A stretch of 64,000 bases of DNA. Origin: Corylus avellana. Lineage: Eukaryota; Streptophyta; Magnoliopsida; Fagales; Betulaceae. The translations under genes and the position numbers were made by a program. The stretch lies in NCBI RefSeq assembly GCF_901000735.1, contig NC_081548.1:12303932-12367931 (forward strand), read 5' to 3'. The notes below the pieces were generated by a model that made no database searches, was not told where the DNA came from, and saw nothing but the letters and a program-made list of their open reading frames with translations. The first letter of the stretch is position 1, and the number at the start of each line of letters is the position of its first letter. Shown here in pieces: positions 21,421 to 33,041 of the stretch.

Positions 21421-22140
21421 GAGCATTCTACAGCATTGTCATCAGTTTGCTTGTAGATGACACTTTGGGGCTAAGAGAACAGCACTTAAGGTACTACAAT
21501 CTGGTTTTTATTGGCCTAATGTATTTAATGATGCCTTTTTGTTTTACAGCTCCTGTGATAAATGCCAGAGGAAAGGTAACATCTCATCCTGAAATCAGAT
21601 GCCGACGCAAAATATTCAGGAGGTGGAGCACTTCAATGTATGGGGTATTGATTTCATGGGTCCATTTCCTAATTCATATGGTTATTTGTATATCCTTGTG
21701 GGTGTCGATTATGTGTCCAAATGGGTCGAGGCTGTCCCCTCAAAAACTAATGATCACAAAGTGGTTGTGAAGTTTTTGCAGGACAACATCTTCACAAGAT
21801 TTGGGACACCACGAGCAATAATTAGTGATGGAGGCAGCCACAACTAGTCATGAAGGAGTTTCATGTAGGACAAAAGGTGTTGATTTATAATTCAAGATTG
21901 AAACTTTTCCCTGGTAAGCTTAAGTCAAGATGGTTTGGACCTTGTATTATTACAAAAATTTTCCCTCATGGAGCGTTGGAGGTTCGCAATCCAGAAAGCA
22001 ATCGCATATTCCAGGTTAATGGACACAGAGTAAAGCCATGTCTCGAAGTGAAATTGCTACCAAGAGAAGAAGATCTGGCACTCCAATTTGCCCCCTATGC
22101 ACCACCACCATTTGGAGCATCTACTTCGGGACAGCACTAA
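21421..22140 (+). pseudogene. pol: Integrase of E, core deleted and fused to ORF3 end
   Basis: The zinc-binding HHCC part is decayed (HCHQFAC, CDKCQRKG, 21430-21575). The core keeps the first Asp (WGIDFMGPF, 21650-21652) and second Asp (ISDGGS, 21827-21829), then jumps at about 21840 into the C-terminal domain ([23 protein letters not shown]), losing the stretch with the catalytic Glu that K retains. The C-terminal domain runs to EEDLALQF and is then fused to PPPFGASTSGQH, the last residues of ORF3. So two deletions (integrase core, and spacer plus most of ORF3) have shortened the element. Confidence 0.82.
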
Positions 22141-22156
22141 AAGGGGACCACCGTCT

Positions 22157-22200
22157 GGCTGAAGACGTAAAACTTAGTGCTCATGGGAGGCACCCCATAG
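22157..22200 (+). promoter_or_regulatory. Conserved 44-nt block (E)
   Basis: GGCTGAAGACGTAAAACTTA to GGCACCCCATAG, 17 nt after the fused ORF stop. Confidence 0.6.
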
Positions 22201-23069
22201 TTTATCCTTTTCTTTTGTTTAATGTGTTTTTAGTTCAATTTTTATTTAGTTATAGTTTGTTCCTTTTTACTTGTTTTTGTGTTTTCTTATTTTGTAGGGA
22301 CAAGTGTGCTTCACTTCAAGTTTGGGGGTGTGCTATGAGCCATGCTTTCCAAGATCATATCAACCATCTCCCGGGTACATTCTTTCATTTACTTAGACAT
22401 ATTGGGGACAATGTGTCGTTTAAGTTTGGGGGTATGGGCACACATGATTGTTCACACACTTTGTCCCAATTTCAAGTTATTTGTTTTGTTTGCTTGTTTG
22501 TTTATGTTTAAAAAAAAAAAAAAAATGTATGCATGTTCATGTTTGCTCTAAAATTTTAAGTTGATCTAAAAGAATTGTGGCTTGAATTCATGAGTGAGCT
22601 TAAAATTTTGAACACAAGATGTGATGAGTGAATTTGTTAGTTTGATTACTTGTTTAGGACAGTTGAAAAATCACATGTTCAATCTGATCTCACACAAGCA
22701 CATTAGCACATAATTTGTGAGGTATGACATGAGATCTGATATGTGTGTTTCTGCATCTTGGATGAAATTGGATGACTTATTAGATGACACTATGGCATAT
22801 ATAGTGATGAAAAAAATGATCATTGATGGCTTTTCACTGAGTAACTAGACCTCTGGCCTCAAAGCATTGAGTGTTCACGTCAAAAGGTGAAAATTGTTGA
22901 TTTGATCAATGTCATGGTTAGTTGGTTTTGTAGCCTTTTTGACTCGAGTGAGTAGGTCCCTAGGGGTGTCTCTACACCTAATGCCCTAAAACCACCTGGT
23001 TTAGGAGCCATTGACTTAACACTCGCTACAAGGGTCAATTAGAAAGCTAAAAGAAACCAACAATTTTTG
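22201..23069 (+). other. 3' noncoding region of E, truncated
   Basis: Collinear with 7639-8480. PPT-like tracts at about 22317 and 22421. It ends abruptly near 23060 (AAGAAACCAAC) at the gamma LTR of C, so the PPT and 3' LTR of E are missing. No gene. Confidence 0.75.
22397..22416 (+). promoter_or_regulatory. Conserved 3' hairpin, GGGA loop (E)
   Basis: ACATATTG-GGGA-CAATGTGT. The single change leaves a U-G wobble in RNA, so the stem is kept. Confidence 0.65.
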
Positions 23070-24382
23070 AGTGCACGAATCAATTGTAGTTTAATGGATT
23101 GCAAGTGCGAGGTCGATCCCACAGAGAATTGTATTTTTGAAAGAACAATTTATATCTAAACTAATTAAATCCTAATCTAGTTCCAAAAGGGTTTTGATTT
23201 TTGAGTTTTGAAAATTAAAGGATAAACATAAACTAAATAAAATAAGTAAATCTAAGGATAAAGGTACTAAGGTTTGGAAATTCACACTCACCAAATCATA
23301 ACAACATACTTTATGTTCATCAATATTAATCCGAAGTTCTCACAAATTAAATCATAGATATGTTTTACTATGCTTCAAAGAATTAATCAAAACCATCCAA
23401 TGTATCCATTCATTGACCAAATCACAAAAGGAATCCAAATTCAATTGAAACACCAGATGTATCCGAAGAACAAATCACAAGGGATATCCAATTTTTATGA
23501 GTTAAAAGCCAAGCAATCAATCATATGAAATTATCTCAAATCATCACATGTATCCTTGAATCACAAGAGATATCCAAGAATCACTTCATACAATTGATTA
23601 GAAGTAAAACAATTAAAACATAAAACCCAATAAAATCAGAATAATAAAAACTTACATAAAAGTATTGATATTCTTCATCGGTGAGGCTTCATCCCCAACC
23701 TTAGTTGGGAATTTAGCTCCACATAAAAATAAAATCTAAACCTAAACCTAAACCTAAAGAAAAACTAAACAAAAGAATTTTGCTCTCTGGGATTGTCTAT
23801 CTTTTTTTGAATGCAAAGAAGTCTATATATAGGCTTAGAGAAGTCCTAGAAGCCCAAGTAAACCTAGATAATTCGGAGGTCTGTCTCCCAGTCAAAATAG
23901 AAGTCTGAAATCGGAATAGGATTCGTCCAAATTTGTGTCTCTTAATTGCCGGGCGATTTTAACATAGAAACCGTCCGAATTACGAAAATCCTATTTCACA
24001 ACAAATTGTAGTATTTTGAGCTAGCTTTCTAATGCCGTTTGAATCACTTCAATCAGATATTTGACCGGAGAGTTATGGTCAAAATACTAAGACGTGTGCA
24101 GAATCTGAATTTGAATCCGATCCGAAATCTTATCCAATCTGAACTTTAATCTGATTTAACCTTTTCTTGGATTTGGTTAGACTTAACCACATCATCTAGG
24201 TCTTCTCAAAGTATGCTTTCTTCCAAACTTCGCATTTTTCCCTTTAAAGCTGTAGTTTTTCTTCAATGACCTACAAAATACTAAAAACACAAAACTAACA
24301 CAAAATATTAAATAACGACACAGCTAAAGGATTAACTAATGTAAATAAAGGGGTCCAAATATGCAATATTTGGCACTTATCA
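23070..24382 (-). mobile_element. Gamma LTR, 3' LTR of element C
   Basis: On the minus strand it begins TGATAAGTGCCAAATATTGC at 24382. It is nearly identical to 27372-28708 (about a dozen differences by eye) but lacks about 35 bases at its inner end, so the outer element boundary was cut when it joined E. A TATA-like TATATATA lies near 23824. Confidence 0.88.
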
Positions 24383-25670
24383 AACACCCCCAAACTTACA
24401 TTTTGCTAGTCCCTTAGCAAAACAAAACAAAAAATAAAATGAAAGCAAGAAACATAAATCCTCTTTCGTGGGAGAGACGATTGCATTTAGCATATGCAAC
24501 AAGCCTTTTAAACCCCTAGGCATCCCTAGTGGACGAGTGAAGTCTCGTGAGGGCTTAACAAGAATGATACCCACAAACATTGTGCACTATGTTGTTAACA
24601 AGAAAGAAGTTTCACATAAACCATGGTTCTTATTCATGAGCAAACTTAAAAAGACAAACACCATCATAATAGTCAAAAGGAAATCCAAAATCAAATCACT
24701 CATAAATGGACAATTGAGACCTCATATGTTCTGAAATGTGTAAAGTGTAATTAGTACATAATCATGAAGCTTTCAGTTTAAACTCAAGACAAGTTCCATA
24801 AAATTTGTAAAAATCTCTATCAAATGAAACAACCAAGGCAAGATATGTATTTTTTTTTTCTTTTTTTCTTTTTACAGGCTCTACAATGCCTAACTTCCTT
24901 AAGCTTTCTAATTGACTCATGTAACAAGTGTTAGGCCAATGACTCCCAAGCCAAGTGGCTTTAGGGCATTAGATGTAGAACATCCCTAAGGGCTTATTAA
25001 CTTAAGTCAAAAAGGCTACGAAGCCAGACTAGCCATATCATAAATCAACACTGAACTTCACACCTTTTGACACGAACACTCAATGCTTAATGAGGCAAGA
25101 GGTCCGGTTACTCAGTGAGAAACTCAACATGATCTTTCTTTTCTTTTTCCTTCTCTTTTTTATTTATTTATTTTTTTTATATCTTGCAAGCCAATGGTTA
25201 TTCATCAATAGGTCATCTAACAAATGTCAAAGAGAACAAGCCTAAGCTCATACATCATACCTCACAGAAAACATGCTAATGTGCTCGTGAAAATTTATAT
25301 CAAAACAAGTGAAATCTCTTTTACCCAAAAATAAGTCAAGGGACTCAGGCTTCAAATGACATAATGATGTGTTCAACTCTTTAAGCAAGCTAATGAAATG
25401 AAAATCACAGTTACAGTTTAACTCAAACTTGACAACAACATAGCACAATTTTTTTTTTGTTCAAAGTTTTTAACACAAAATGACAAATAAAAATAAACAA
25501 ATAAGAACAAAAATAAATAGACAAAGTGTTTTTCCATACCCCCAAACTTCAATTACACATTGCCCTCAATGTGTAGTATAGAAATACATTACGGGAAGTA
25601 AGGAAATCTGAGTGTGAACAAGGCTAGGGCGTCCCCTAAACTTAAACACCAAAACACTTGTCAACAAAAA
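24383..25670 (-). other. 3' noncoding region of C
   Basis: PPT on the minus strand at 24383-24400 (reverse of AACACCCCCAAACTTACA). Homologous in layout to the other 3' regions but diverged. T-rich simple sequence at 24848-24872 and 25135-25180. No 44-nt block and no gene seen. Confidence 0.72.
25555..25574 (-). promoter_or_regulatory. Conserved 3' hairpin (C), stem intact
   Basis: Minus strand ACACATTG-AGGG-CAATGTGT: full stem, but the loop is not GNRA. A PPT-like tract follows. Confidence 0.55.
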
Positions 25671-26942
25671 CTAACAGCAATATTTTTTTTTTTCACAAAA
25701 ACAAAACATCAAAAGATTAATTGCTGTTAGAAACAAAAACAAATAAAAAGAAATGCAATATAATGAAAAAGGAAAGAAAGAATTTGTGGAGTGAAGTGCA
25801 GAAAATAAATTGGAGGAGAAAACTTTACAGCGCTTTCCCCGATCATGCGGATGTCCAACCAATCCCTTCCACCCCTTCTTCTTCAAAGCTTCATACCCCT
25901 CTGGAAGGATATTTCGCCATCTTATGTAGAATTGCTTGCTTCGACAGATTTTCTTAGGAAAGTGGTTCTTAGATTTGTGTGCTTGTGTGCACAAGTCCTT
26001 GAATATCTTGACATAAGATGGCTCCTGATGTGCCTCAAGGGGGACAATGATGTAAGCAGGAGCTTCAGTATTCACTTCCATGTCACCGGGCAAATTAGGA
26101 TCCATTGGGGGCTCATTATTCTCAAGGTGCTCAACTTGCTCCTTTTTCTCTTCCTCCTCTTTGCTATCCACAATTTCCTCACTCTGTAGTGTGATGGTGA
26201 CTTGGGCATGCTCATGATAAGAATTTTCGGAATCATCCTTATCAATCATGTAGTGCCTTTCAGCCATAAGCTGACTTTGAAGCTCTTCTTCCTCTATTCT
26301 GTTGAAGTCAGCAACTAGATAACTGATCTGTCCTTCTATCTTGGTCATGGCCTGCTTAAGTTCTTGTATGTCTCTGCCATTAGCCATGTTGGAATTCCTC
26401 AGCTCCTGTACAGCTTGGGAATTGTTTATGGTAGCATTCTTCATATCTTGTATGTTCTTATCCATTGATTGCATGAGTGCTTTCATCATGTCTTCCAGTA
26501 ATGACTGTGGTGCAGGCTGTGGCACTTGAGTGGCAGACTGATAAACAGGAGGTTGAGCTTGATAATCGAACTGCGGATATTCTGAATGGTGCAATTCATC
26601 AAATTGGTGAGCATAATTTCCTGTAGCCTGAGCTGATCCTGAGAAATCAAATCGGTTGCTCCAGTCCAGGTTATAACAATTGAAATTTGAATCAAACCCC
26701 GGGCTGGAGAAACCGGTGTTCATTTGTTCATATGAAAAGTTAGATCTAGCTGCTCTGACTTGGTCTAATTTCTCCCATAAGTCGTTGAGCTCAGCTCGCA
26801 GATCTGGACAATTATTCTCCTCATGATAAGGATTGAAACAAAATGAACATGGTTTAGGTGGGTAAACATTTTGAGGGTAGTTGGTAGGAGCTAGTGTCCT
26901 ACAACTAGGAGAGGCATTAAAATCATTAAAATGAAAATTCAT
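25671..26942 (-). CDS. Intact gag-like protein of non-autonomous element C
   Basis: ATG at 26942 (MNFHFNDFNASPSC), about 423 codons with no break, the longest intact reading frame of this class in the window. A CCHC knuckle CSFCFNPYHEENNC lies near residue 32. Then come a Tyr/Gln-rich region, a predicted coiled coil (MMKALMQSMDKNIQDM to MTKIEGQISYLVADF), an acidic linker (DSKEEEEKKEQVEHLE), and a basic C-terminal part (FPKKICRSKQFYIRWRNILP, GYEALKKKGWKGLVGHP). The last 50 residues are very hydrophobic (PFSLYCISFYLFLFL) and may be a membrane segment or read-through of T-rich DNA. It lacks the SYFIPVHDS end of the A/D/I/L ORFs. Knuckle and coiled coil suggest an RNA-binding, self-associating particle protein; this is inference. 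No pol is present. Confidence 0.7.
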   Translation of the reverse strand: MNFHFNDFNASPSCRTLAPTNYPQNVYPPKPCSFCFNPYHEENNCPDLRAELNDLWEKLDQVRAARSNFSYEQMNTGFSSPGFDSNFNCYNLDWSNRFDFSGSAQATGNYAHQFDELHHSEYPQFDYQAQPPVYQSATQVPQPAPQSLLEDMMKALMQSMDKNIQDMKNATINNSQAVQELRNSNMANGRDIQELKQAMTKIEGQISYLVADFNRIEEEELQSQLMAERHYMIDKDDSENSYHEHAQVTITLQSEEIVDSKEEEEKKEQVEHLENNEPPMDPNLPGDMEVNTEAPAYIIVPLEAHQEPSYVKIFKDLCTQAHKSKNHFPKKICRSKQFYIRWRNILPEGYEALKKKGWKGLVGHPHDRGKRCKVFSSNLFSALHSTNSFFPFSLYCISFYLFLFLTAINLLMFCFCEKKKYCC

Positions 26943-27347
26943 GCTTCTCCTCACTTTTTAGCATCCAGATATCCCACATAAAACATTAACCAAATTTTTT
27001 TTTAAAAAAAATAAAATAAACTAAAAGAACAGCTAACACAATAAAAAAAAATGAAAACTAAAATTTAAAAACTCACAAAAAGGACCAAAAATAAATTTTT
27101 GGCAAAGATTTACGGAACTGCTGCTTTTGCTATGAGTGCGCTCGATCGCGCTGATGTGCGGAAGGTGCTGCGGTAGAACTGTAAAACAAGCCAAACAAAA
27201 CAAAAAACAACAAGAAAAATCTTTTGTTTTTTTTTTTTAAGTAACACGAATAAAACAAAACAAATTGCAGAAAAATAAAATCCTAATTATAACTAGTAGA
27301 AGAATAAAACGGATCTAGAAATAAATTGGTTTCAAAAAATAAACAAA
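26943..27347 (-). other. 5' leader of C
   Basis: A/T-rich leader with one CGATCG word (GCGCTCGATCGCGC, about 27138-27151) instead of the cluster seen in other leaders. Confidence 0.65.
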
Positions 27348-27365
27348 TCCCCGGCAACGGCGCCA
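27348..27365 (-). promoter_or_regulatory. Primer-binding site, tRNA-Asp type (C)
   Basis: Minus strand TGGCGCCGTTGCCGGGGA, an exact match to the tRNA-Asp complement. Confidence 0.93.
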
Positions 27366-27371
27366 AAAACT

Positions 27372-28708
27372 TGTTGTGCAAATTTATTTAACTCGCAAGT
27401 GCACGAATCAATTGTAGTTTAATGGATTGCAAGTGCGAGGTCGATCCCACAGAGAATTGTATTTTTGAAAGAACAATTTATATCTAAACTAATTAAATCC
27501 TAATCTAGTTCCAAAAGGGTTTTGATTTTTGAGTTTTGAAAATTAAAGGATAAACATAAACTAAATAAAATAAGTAAATCTAAGGATAAAGGTACTAAGG
27601 TTTGGGAATTCACACTCACCAAATCATAACAACATACTTTATGTTCATTAATATTAATCCGAAGTTCTCACAAATTAAATCATAGATATGTTTTACTATG
27701 CTTCAAAGAATTAATCAAAACCATCCAATGTATCCATTCATTGACCAAATCACAAAAGGAATCCAAATTCAATTGAAACACCAGATGTATCCGTAGAACA
27801 AATCACAAGGGATATCCAATTTTTATGAGTTAAAAGCCAAGCAATCAATCATATGAAATTATCTCAAATCATCACATGTATCCTTGAATCACAAGAGATA
27901 TCCAAGAATCACTCCATACAATTGATTAGAAGTAAAACAATTAAAATATAAAACCCAATAAAATCAGAATAATAAAAACTTACATAAAAGTATTGATGTT
28001 CTTCATCGGTGAGGCTTCATCCCCAACCTTAGTTGGGAATTTAGCTCCACATAAAAATAAAATCTAAACCTAAACCTAAACCTAAAGAAAAACTAAACAA
28101 AAGAATTTTGCTCTCTGGGATTGTGTCTTTTCTTGAATGCAAAGAAGTCTATTTATAGGCTTAGGGAAGTCCTAGAAGCCCAAGTAAACCTAGATAATTC
28201 GGAGGTCTGTCTCCCAGTCAAAATAGAAGTCTGAAATCGGAATAGGATTCGTCCAAATTTGTGTCTCTTAATTGCGGGGCGATTTTGACATAGAAACCGT
28301 CCGAATTACGAAAATCCTATTTCACAACAAATTGTAGTATTTTGAGCTAGCTTTCTAATGCCGTTTGAATCACTTCAATCAGATATTTGACCGGAGAGTT
28401 ATGGTCAAAATACTAAGACGTGTGCAGAATCTGAATTTGAATCCGATCCGAAATCTTATCCAATCTGAACTTTAATCTGATTTAACCTTTTCTTGGATTT
28501 GGTTAGACTTAACCACATCATCTAGGTCTTCTCAAAGTATGCTTTCTTCCAAACTTCGCATTTTTCCCTTTAAAGCTGTAGTTTTTCTTCAACGACCTAC
28601 AAAATACTAAAAACACAAAACTAACACAAAACATTAAATAACGACACAGCTAAAGGATTAACTAATGTAAATAAAGGGGTCCAAATATGCAATATTTGGC
28701 ACTTATCA
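27372..28708 (-). mobile_element. Gamma LTR, 5' LTR of element C
   Basis: Begins TGATAAGTGCCAAATATTGC at 28708 (minus). TATAAATA at 28150-28157 (minus). Low divergence from 23070-24382 marks C as the youngest complete insertion here. Confidence 0.9.
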
Positions 28709-28982
28709 CCTGTCACATCATCAATATAGTTTATCGAAGGCCCAGTACTAAGAACACTCTTTATGGGATATGGAAAGGCAAGAAACCCATTATGAAATAT
28801 TTCCACGTCTTTGGAAGTAAGTGCTTCATTCTCCGTGGCAGAGAAAATCTTGGTAAATTTGACATCAAGAGTGATGAAGGAATCTTTCTTGGGTATTAAT
28901 CTTCCAGTAGAGCATACCGTGTTTACAACAAATTCACAGATGCAATCATGGAATCTATAAATGTTGTTGTTCATGATGAATT
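28709..28982 (+). pseudogene. Ty1/copia integrase fragment
   Basis: The translation contains YGIWKGKKP, MKYFHVFGSKCFIL, GKFDIKSDEGIFLGY and SRAYRVYN, the C-terminal integrase region of Ty1/copia elements, with one stop (TAA at 28897-28899). It is wedged between the 5' LTR of C and the gamma LTR of M, so it is the only trace here of the older DNA both inserted into, or a captured piece. Confidence 0.85.
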
Positions 28983-30364
28983 TGTTGCGCAAATTTATAT
29001 TAACTCGCAAGTGCACGAATTGATTGTAGTTAATGGATTGCAAGTACGAGGTCGATCCCACAGAGAATTGTATTTTTAAAAGAGCAATTTAAATCTAAAT
29101 TAATTAAATCCTAACCTAGTTCAAAAAAAAAAGGTTTTTGAATTTGGTTTTGAAAATTAAAAGACTAAACATAAAACGAATAAACTAAGTAAATCTGTAG
29201 ATAAAGGCACTAAGGATGCGGAATCCACACTCACCAAATCATAACAATATACTTTATGTTCATCATGTTAATCCGAAGTTCTCACAATTTAAATCTTATG
29301 TATGTTTTACTATGCTTTAGAGAATTAATCAAAAGCATCCCATGTATCCATTCATTGCACAAATCACAAGAGGAATCAAATTTTAATTGAAACACCAGAT
29401 GTATCCGAAGAACAAATCACAAGGGATATACAATTTTTAGCCATATAAAACCAAGCAATCAATCATGTGAAATTATCCTAAATCATCAAGTGTATCCTTG
29501 AATCATAACAAGATATCCAAGATTCATTCAACACGATTGAAAAGAAATAAAACAATTGAAATAGTAAACTCAATAAAATCGGAATAATAAAAACTTACAT
29601 AAAAGTAATGTTGTTCTTCATCGATGATGCTTCATCCCCAACCTTAGTCGAGAATTTAGCTCCACATGACTATGAAATTAAAAGCTAACCCTAAACCTAA
29701 AGAAGAACTAAACTAAAAGAAAAGCTACGGATTACATTCTGTCTCCAAAATTGTATCACAAAACTAGTCTCTCGAATTGTGTATCTTTTCTTAAATGCAA
29801 AGAGGTCTATTTATAGGCTTAGGAAAGTCCTAGAAGCCATAGCAAACCTAGATAATTCGGAGGTCTGTCTCCTAGTCAAAATAGAAGTTTGAAATCAGAT
29901 CAGGATTTGTCCAGATTTGTGTCCATTAATTGCGGGGAGATTTTGGCATAGTAACCATCCGAATTAAGAAAATCCTATTTCACGACGACTTGTCGTATTT
30001 TTCGTTAGTTTTTCAATGCCACTACAATCATTTCAATCCGATATTTAAGCAAAAAGTTATGGTCAAAATACTAAGACATATACAGAATCTGATTTTGAAT
30101 CTAATCCGATTTTGACTCCGATTCGAGAAATTTCAGTTTAATGCTTTCCTTGATTGGGTTAAACTTAACCACATCATCTAGGTCTTCTCAAAGTATGCTT
30201 TCTTCCAAACTTTGCATTTTTCCCTTTAAAGCTGTAGTTTTTCTTCAACGACCTTCGAAATACTAAAAACACAAAACTAACACAAAACATTAAATAACGA
30301 CACACCTAAAGGATTAATTCATGTGAATAAAGGGATCCAAATATGCAATATTTGGTACTTACCA
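28983..30364 (-). mobile_element. Gamma LTR of element M (first copy)
   Basis: Minus-strand gamma LTR clearly diverged from the pair in C. TATAAATA at 29808-29815 (minus). It ends ACTTACCA where the second copy has ACTTATCA. Confidence 0.85.
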
Positions 30365-30946
30365 AACACCTCCAAACTTACATTTTGCTAGTCCCTTAGC
30401 AAAACAAGACAAAAATATAATGAAAGCAAGAAATATAAATCCTCTTTCGTGGGAGAGATGATTGCATTTAGCATATGCAACAAGCCTTTTAAACCCCTAG
30501 GCATCCCTAGTGGACGAGTGAAGTGTCATGAGGGCTTAACAGGAATGATACACACAAACATTGTAGCACTATGTTGTTAACAAGAAAGAAGTTTCACATA
30601 AACCATGGTTCTTATTCATGAGCAAGCTTAAAAAGACAAATATCATCATCACAGTCAAAAGGAAATCCAGAATTAACTCACTTATAAATGGACAATTGAG
30701 ACCTCATATGTTCTAAAAAAGTGAAAAGTGTAATTAGCATACAATCATGAAGCTTTCAACTTAAACTAAAGAATAGTTTCATAAAATTAGTAAAAATCTT
30801 TAACAAATGCAACAACCAAGGCAAGATATGCATTTTTTTTTTTTACATGCTTTGCATTGTCTAACTCCATTAAGCTTTCTAATTGACCAATGTAATAAGT
30901 GTTAGGCCAATGACTCCCAAGCCAGGTGGTTTTAGGGCACTAGTGT
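30365..30946 (-). other. 3' noncoding remnant of M (first copy)
   Basis: PPT-like AACACCTCCAAACTTACA at 30365-30382, then part of the shared 3' region up to an abrupt join with a plus-strand alpha LTR. No gene. Confidence 0.7.
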
Positions 30947-31275
30947 TGAGTGCTAAAATATTCATATTTTCAGCCCTTACCTTACATGTTTTAATCCTTT
31001 GGTTTTAGTTAATTAGGCAATTTTAATTCCTTTTTCAGTTTTCCATACTTTTGTAGGCTTTTGGAAGAAAATGAAGTAAAATTGGAAGATTTGAGCTCAA
31101 AGAGAGAAATTGGGAAAAGTTGGAGTCCCCTGACTCTGCGATCGATCGCAGGTTCCCTGCCATCCAGCGCAATACCAGAGAAGACAAAGCATGAAGTGGC
31201 CATTTGCGATCGAGCGCTACACACACAGGATCAATCGCAGACATGCGATCGAGCTCACACGGGTTGCGATCAAGC
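30947..31275 (+). mobile_element. Alpha LTR start, cut by assembly gap
   Basis: Begins TGAGTGCTAAAATATTC. CGATCG words at about 31137-31275. It matches 33624-33952 and stops at the N run. Confidence 0.8.
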
Positions 31276-31375
31276 NNNNNNNNNNNNNNNNNNNNNNNNN
31301 NNNNNNNNNNNNNNNNNNNNNNNNNNNNNNNNNNNNNNNNNNNNNNNNNNNNNNNNNNNNNNNNNNNNNNNNNNN
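31276..31375. other. Assembly gap, 100 N
   Basis: Exactly 100 N, the usual placeholder for unknown size. The 2.56 kb on its left (28714-31275) recurs on its right (31376-33952). Confidence 0.98.
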
Positions 31376-31644
31376 CACATCATCAATATAGTTTATCGAA
31401 GGCCCAGTACTAAGAACACTCTTTATGGGATATGGAAAGGCAAGAAACCCATTATGAAATATTTCCACGTCTTTGGAAGTAAGTGCTTCATTCTCCGTGG
31501 CAGAGAAAATCTTGGTAAATTTGACATCAAGAGTGATGAAGGAATCTTTCTTGGGTATTAATCTTCCAGTAGAGCATACCGTGTTTACAACAAATTCACA
31601 GATGCAATCATGGAATCTATAAATGTTGTTGTTCATGATGAATT
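31376..31644 (+). pseudogene. Ty1/copia integrase fragment (second copy)
   Basis: Appears identical to 28714-28982, including the same in-frame stop. Confidence 0.82.
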
Positions 31645-33041
31645 TGTTGCGCAAATTTATATTAACTCGCAAGTGCACGAATTGATTGTAGTTAATGGAT
31701 TGCAAGTACGAGGTCGATCCCACAGAGAATTGTATTTTTAAAAGAGCAATTTAAATCTAAATTAATTAAATCCTAACCTAGTTCAAAAAAAAAAGGTTTT
31801 TGAATTTGGTTTTGAAAATTAAAAGACTAAACATAAAACGAATAAACTAAGTAAATCTGTAGATAAAGGCACTAAGGATGCGGAATCCACACTCACCAAA
31901 TCATAACAATATACTTTATGTTCATCATGTTAATCCGAAGTTCTCACAATTTAAATCTTATGTATGTTTTACTATGCTTTAGAGAATTAATCAAAAGCAT
32001 CCCATGTATCCATTCATTGCACAAATCACAAGAGGAATCAAATTTTAATTGAAACACCAGATGTATCCGAAGAACAAATCACAAGGGATATACAATTTTT
32101 AGCCATATAAAACCAAGCAATCAATCATGTGAAATTATCCTAAATCATCAAGTGTATCCTTGAATCATAACAAGTTGAATCATAACAAGATATCCAAGAT
32201 TCATTCAACACGATTGAAAAGAAATAAAACAATTGAAATAGTAAACTCAATAAAATCGGAATAATAAAAACTTACATAAAAGTAATGTTGTTCTTCATCG
32301 ATGATGCTTCATCCCCAACCTTAGTCGAGAATTTAGCTCCACATGACTATGAAATTAAAAGCTAACCCTAAACCTAAAGAAGAACTAAACTAAAAGAAAA
32401 GCTACGGATTACATTCTGTCTCCAAAATTGTATCACAAAACTAGTCTCTCGAATTGTGTATCTTTTCTTAAATGCAAAGAGGTCTATTTATAGGCTTAGG
32501 AAAGTCCTAGAAGCCATAGCAAACCTAGATAATTCGGAGGTCTGTCTCCTAGTCAAAATAGAAGTTTGAAATCAGATCAGGATTTGTCCAGATTTGTGTC
32601 CATTAATTGCGGGGAGATTTTGGCATAGTAACCATCCGAATTAAGAAAATCCTATTTCACAACGACTTGTCGTATTTTTCGTTAGTTTTTCAATGCCACT
32701 ACAATCATTTCAATCTGATATTTAAGCAAAAAGTTATGGTCAAAATACTAAGACATATACAGAATCTGATTTTGAATCTAATCCGATTTTGACTCCGATT
32801 CGAGAAATTTCAGTTTAATGCTTTCCTTGATTGGGTTAAACTTAACCACATCATCTAGGTCTTCTCAAAGTATGCTTTCTTCCAAACTTTGCATTTTTCC
32901 CTTTAAAGCTGTAGTTTTTCTTCAACGACCTTCGAAATACTAAAAACACAAAACTAACACAAAACATTAAATAACGACACACCTAAAGGATTAATTCATG
33001 TGAATAAAGGGATCCAAATATGCAATATTTGGTACTTATCA
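31645..33041 (-). mobile_element. Gamma LTR of element M (second copy)
   Basis: Same as 28983-30364 apart from a 15-base insertion near 32165-32180 (duplicated TTGAATCATAACAAG) and a few substitutions. TATAAATA at 32485-32492 (minus). Confidence 0.85.

Noticed and set aside
23738..23762. Telomere-like CCTAAA repeats, also at 28068 and 38030
   Set aside because: Only three or four units of a variant (not CCCTAAA), at the same position of gamma LTRs; they are part of the LTR.
27348..27365. tRNA-Asp-like sequence (and similar sites at other LTR edges)
   Set aside because: Only the 18 bases complementary to the tRNA 3' end are present, at LTR borders. No tRNA body or anticodon arm exists, so these are primer-binding sites.
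31009..31244. ORFs crossing alpha U3 on the minus strand, repeated at 33686-34023
   Set aside because: They overlap the LTR promoter region and CGATCG words, and the repeat comes from the assembly overlap.
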